Shown here in pieces: positions 33,366-35,353 of a stretch of DNA of 35,353 nt. The translations under genes and the position numbers were made by a program. The stretch spans positions 1-35,353 of the forward strand of contig JAEULI010000100.1 in the NCBI GenBank assembly GCA_016793845.1. The letters run 5' to 3'. Position 1 is the first letter of the stretch; every line of letters starts with the position of its first letter. The notes beneath the pieces were generated by a model. It had not been told where the DNA came from, ran no database searches, and was given only the letters and a program-made list of their open reading frames with translations. Source of the DNA: Sphingosinicella sp. (lineage in GTDB: Bacteria > Pseudomonadota > Alphaproteobacteria > Sphingomonadales > Sphingomonadaceae).

Positions 33366-35353
33366 GCGCCGCCTTCGCCGAGATGGTCGCCGCGACCAAC
33401 TACTCCTTCCTGCGCGGCGCCTCGCACCCGGCGGAGATGGTGGCGGCGGCGATATCGCTCGGCCATGCCGGCATCGGCATCGCGGATCGCAACAGCGTCG
33501 CCGGGGTGGTGCGCGCGTGGGCGTCACTGAAAGATGCCGGTGCGGAAACGCCGTTCAGGCTCGCGGTCGGCGCGCGCCTCGTCTTCGCGGACGGCACACC
33601 CGACATCGTTGCCTATCCCGAAACCCGCCATGGCTGGGGGCGCCTCACGCGCCTGCTGACGCTCGGCAACCGCCGCGCTGAGAAGGGCGATTGCATCCTC
33701 ACCCTGCGCGATCTCCTCGATCATCGCGAGGATCTGCTCTTCATCGTGATGGCGGGCGACACGCACGAGCTTGCACTCCGCCAGATCGAAACCGCTTCGC
33801 CCGGCAATGTCTGGCTCGGCGCTGCAATGCCGCGCGCGGGCGCTGATCGCCGCCATCTCGCCCGATTGATGGCGCTCGCGGTGCGCACCGGCGTGCCGCT
33901 CCTCGCCACCAACGATGCGCTCTATGCCACGCCCGCCGCGCGTCCGCTCCACGACATCCTCACCTGCATCCGCGAGAAAACGACCATCCACGCCGCCGGT
34001 CGTCGCCTCGCCGCAAATGCCGAGCGCCATCTGAAGCCGCCCGCCGAAATGGCGCGCCTGTTCCGCGATTGCCCGGAGGCCGTGGCGGAGAGCGTGCGAC
34101 TTCTGGAGCGCGTCCGCTTCTCGCTCGAAGAACTGAAATACGAATACCCACACGAGCCCGTCCCCGAAGGCTGGACCCCGCAGGGCTGGCTCGAACATCT
34201 GGTGATGACGGCCGCGCACGCGAAGCACCCGGACGGGATCCCGCCGAAGATGCAGGCAATCCTCGACGAGGAGTTCGGTCTCATCCGCAAACGCAATTAC
34301 GCCTATTACTTCCTCACCGTCCACGACATCGTGAACTTCGCGCGCTCGCAGGAGCCGCCGATCCTCTGTCAGGGCCGCGGCTCTGCGGCGAATTCCCTCG
34401 TCTGTTTTCTGCTCGGCGTCACCGCCGTCGATCCGGTGAAGGAGAACCTGCTCTTCTCGCGCTTCCTCTCGGAAGAACGCGGCGAGCCGCCCGACATCGA
34501 CGTCGATTTCGAGCACGAACGACGCGAGGAGGTGATGCAGTACGTCTACGAACGCTACGGCCGCGAGCGCGCAGGCATCGCCGCCACCGTCATCCACTAC
34601 CGCGCCCGCAGCACGCTGCGCGAGGTCGGCAAGGCGCTCGGCATCAGCGAGGATGTAACGGCGCGGCTCTCCTCCACCGTCTGGGGCAGCTACGGCAGCA
34701 TGGAAGACCGCCGCTATGAGGAGGCCGGGTTCGACGGCGACAATCCGGAGATCGCGCGGCTCCGCGATCTCGTCGGCCAGCTTCTCGAATTCCCGCGCCA
34801 TCTCTCTCAGCATGTCGGCGGCTACGTGCTCACCGAAGGTCGCCTCGACGAGATGGTGCCGATCCACAACGCCGCGATGGAAAACCGTACCTTCATCGAA
34901 TGGGACAAGGACGATATCGATGCGCTCGGCCTGATGAAGGTCGATGTGCTCGCGCTCGGGATGCTCACCTGCATCCGCAAGAGTTTCGATCTGATGCGCG
35001 TACACGGTCTCGGCGATTTCGAACTCGCCACCGTTCCGAAGGAGGACCCCGCCACTTACGAGATGCTCTGCAAGGGCGACAGCATCGGCGTGTTCCAGGT
35101 GGAAAGCCGCGCGCAGATCAACATGCTGCCGCGTCTCAGGCCCCGAAAATTCTACGATCTCGTCATCCAGGTCGCGATCGTCCGCCCCGGCCCGATCGAG
35201 GGCGACATGGTGCATCCCTATCTGCGGCGGCGGAACGGCGAGGAGGAACCAGAGCTTCCGCAACGTGCAGGCCATTCAGGCCCGAACGAACTGGAAGATG
35301 TGCTCGGCAAGACGCTCGGGATCCCGCTGTTCCAAGAACAGGCCATGAAGTTG
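33362..35353 (+). CDS. dnaE2: Error-prone DNA polymerase DnaE2 (3' partial)
   Basis: The C-family polymerase that does the mutagenic bypass in the ImuA-ImuB-DnaE2 mutasome. The ATG overlaps the imuB stop (ATGA, 33362-33365). The first 664 codons are present and the frame is open to the window's end; DnaE2 proteins usually exceed 1000 residues. The N-terminal PHP domain (FAEMVAATNYSFLRGASHP, GIADRNSVAGVVRA) is followed by the polymerase core: QGRGSAANSLVCFLLG, the catalytic PPDIDVDFEHERREEV (Asp380 and Asp382), FPRHLSQHVGGYVL and QVAIVRPGPIEG. The SQHVGG and NYSFLRGASHP forms distinguish DnaE2 from the replicative DnaE1. Confidence 0.95.
   Translation, partial: MSAAFAEMVAATNYSFLRGASHPAEMVAAAISLGHAGIGIADRNSVAGVVRAWASLKDAGAETPFRLAVGARLVFADGTPDIVAYPETRHGWGRLTRLLTLGNRRAEKGDCILTLRDLLDHREDLLFIVMAGDTHELALRQIETASPGNVWLGAAMPRAGADRRHLARLMALAVRTGVPLLATNDALYATPAARPLHDILTCIREKTTIHAAGRRLAANAERHLKPPAEMARLFRDCPEAVAESVRLLERVRFSLEELKYEYPHEPVPEGWTPQGWLEHLVMTAAHAKHPDGIPPKMQAILDEEFGLIRKRNYAYYFLTVHDIVNFARSQEPPILCQGRGSAANSLVCFLLGVTAVDPVKENLLFSRFLSEERGEPPDIDVDFEHERREEVMQYVYERYGRERAGIAATVIHYRARSTLREVGKALGISEDVTARLSSTVWGSYGSMEDRRYEEAGFDGDNPEIARLRDLVGQLLEFPRHLSQHVGGYVLTEGRLDEMVPIHNAAMENRTFIEWDKDDIDALGLMKVDVLALGMLTCIRKSFDLMRVHGLGDFELATVPKEDPATYEMLCKGDSIGVFQVESRAQINMLPRLRPRKFYDLVIQVAIVRPGPIEGDMVHPYLRRRNGEEEPELPQRAGHSGPNELEDVLGKTLGIPLFQEQAMKL

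Overview
The window is high-GC DNA from an alphaproteobacterium, most likely a member of the Sphingomonadales. This is inferred from the gene set and not from a 16S gene: a short FtsK next to LolA, a TonB-dependent receptor of the large Caulobacter/Sphingomonas type, a Tat-signal glucan biosynthesis protein, an imuA-imuB-dnaE2 mutasome cassette with a GAAC-N7-GAAC LexA box, and very tight gene packing. Nearly all bases are coding. I see no insertion sequence, prophage or CRISPR array, and base composition looks even throughout.

Layout. 1-3290: a PLP homeostasis protein (5' end cut), a saccharopine-dehydrogenase-like reductase, a CadR-like MerR regulator divergent from a cation diffusion facilitator with a classical MerR promoter between them, and a YkuD-type L,D-transpeptidase. 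2787-8399 on the minus strand: xthA-ribA-ldt (genes overlapping by TTGA and GTGA), then lolA and ftsK. 8400-8739 is the one gap of more than 300 bases. It carries several hairpins and a strong minus-strand intrinsic terminator. 8740-11910: a UbiH-family hydroxylase, a minus-strand operon thioredoxin/TPR - Lon-substrate-binding-domain protein - Trm112-like protein, and tRNA-Gly(GCC). 11933-14756: a small secreted protein and katG.

14772-21317 looks like a phosphate-scavenging locus. A lipoprotein of the endonuclease/exonuclease/phosphatase fold is divergent from a tightly packed run of TonB-dependent receptor, purple-acid-phosphatase-like enzyme and beta-propeller phytase lipoprotein. Together they could bind phytate or other phosphate esters at the outer membrane and strip their phosphate. 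It is followed by opgG and opgH for periplasmic glucans (21403-24888).

24839-28058: a DUF454 membrane protein, an SdpR/SdpI regulator-immunity pair without a visible toxin gene, a DUF2269 membrane protein and an NAD(P)-binding protein with a DoxX-like C-terminus. 28184-31012 is a large autotransporter. 31193 to the end is the SOS mutagenesis operon imuA-imuB-dnaE2, with dnaE2 cut by the window edge after 664 codons.

The items most worth a second look are the structured minus-strand element upstream of ftsK, the phytase/receptor locus with candidate operators, the LexA box lying almost on the imuA start codon, the orphan SdpR/SdpI pair, and a recurrent -10-like hexamer 6-7 nt before several start codons that suggests leaderless transcription.
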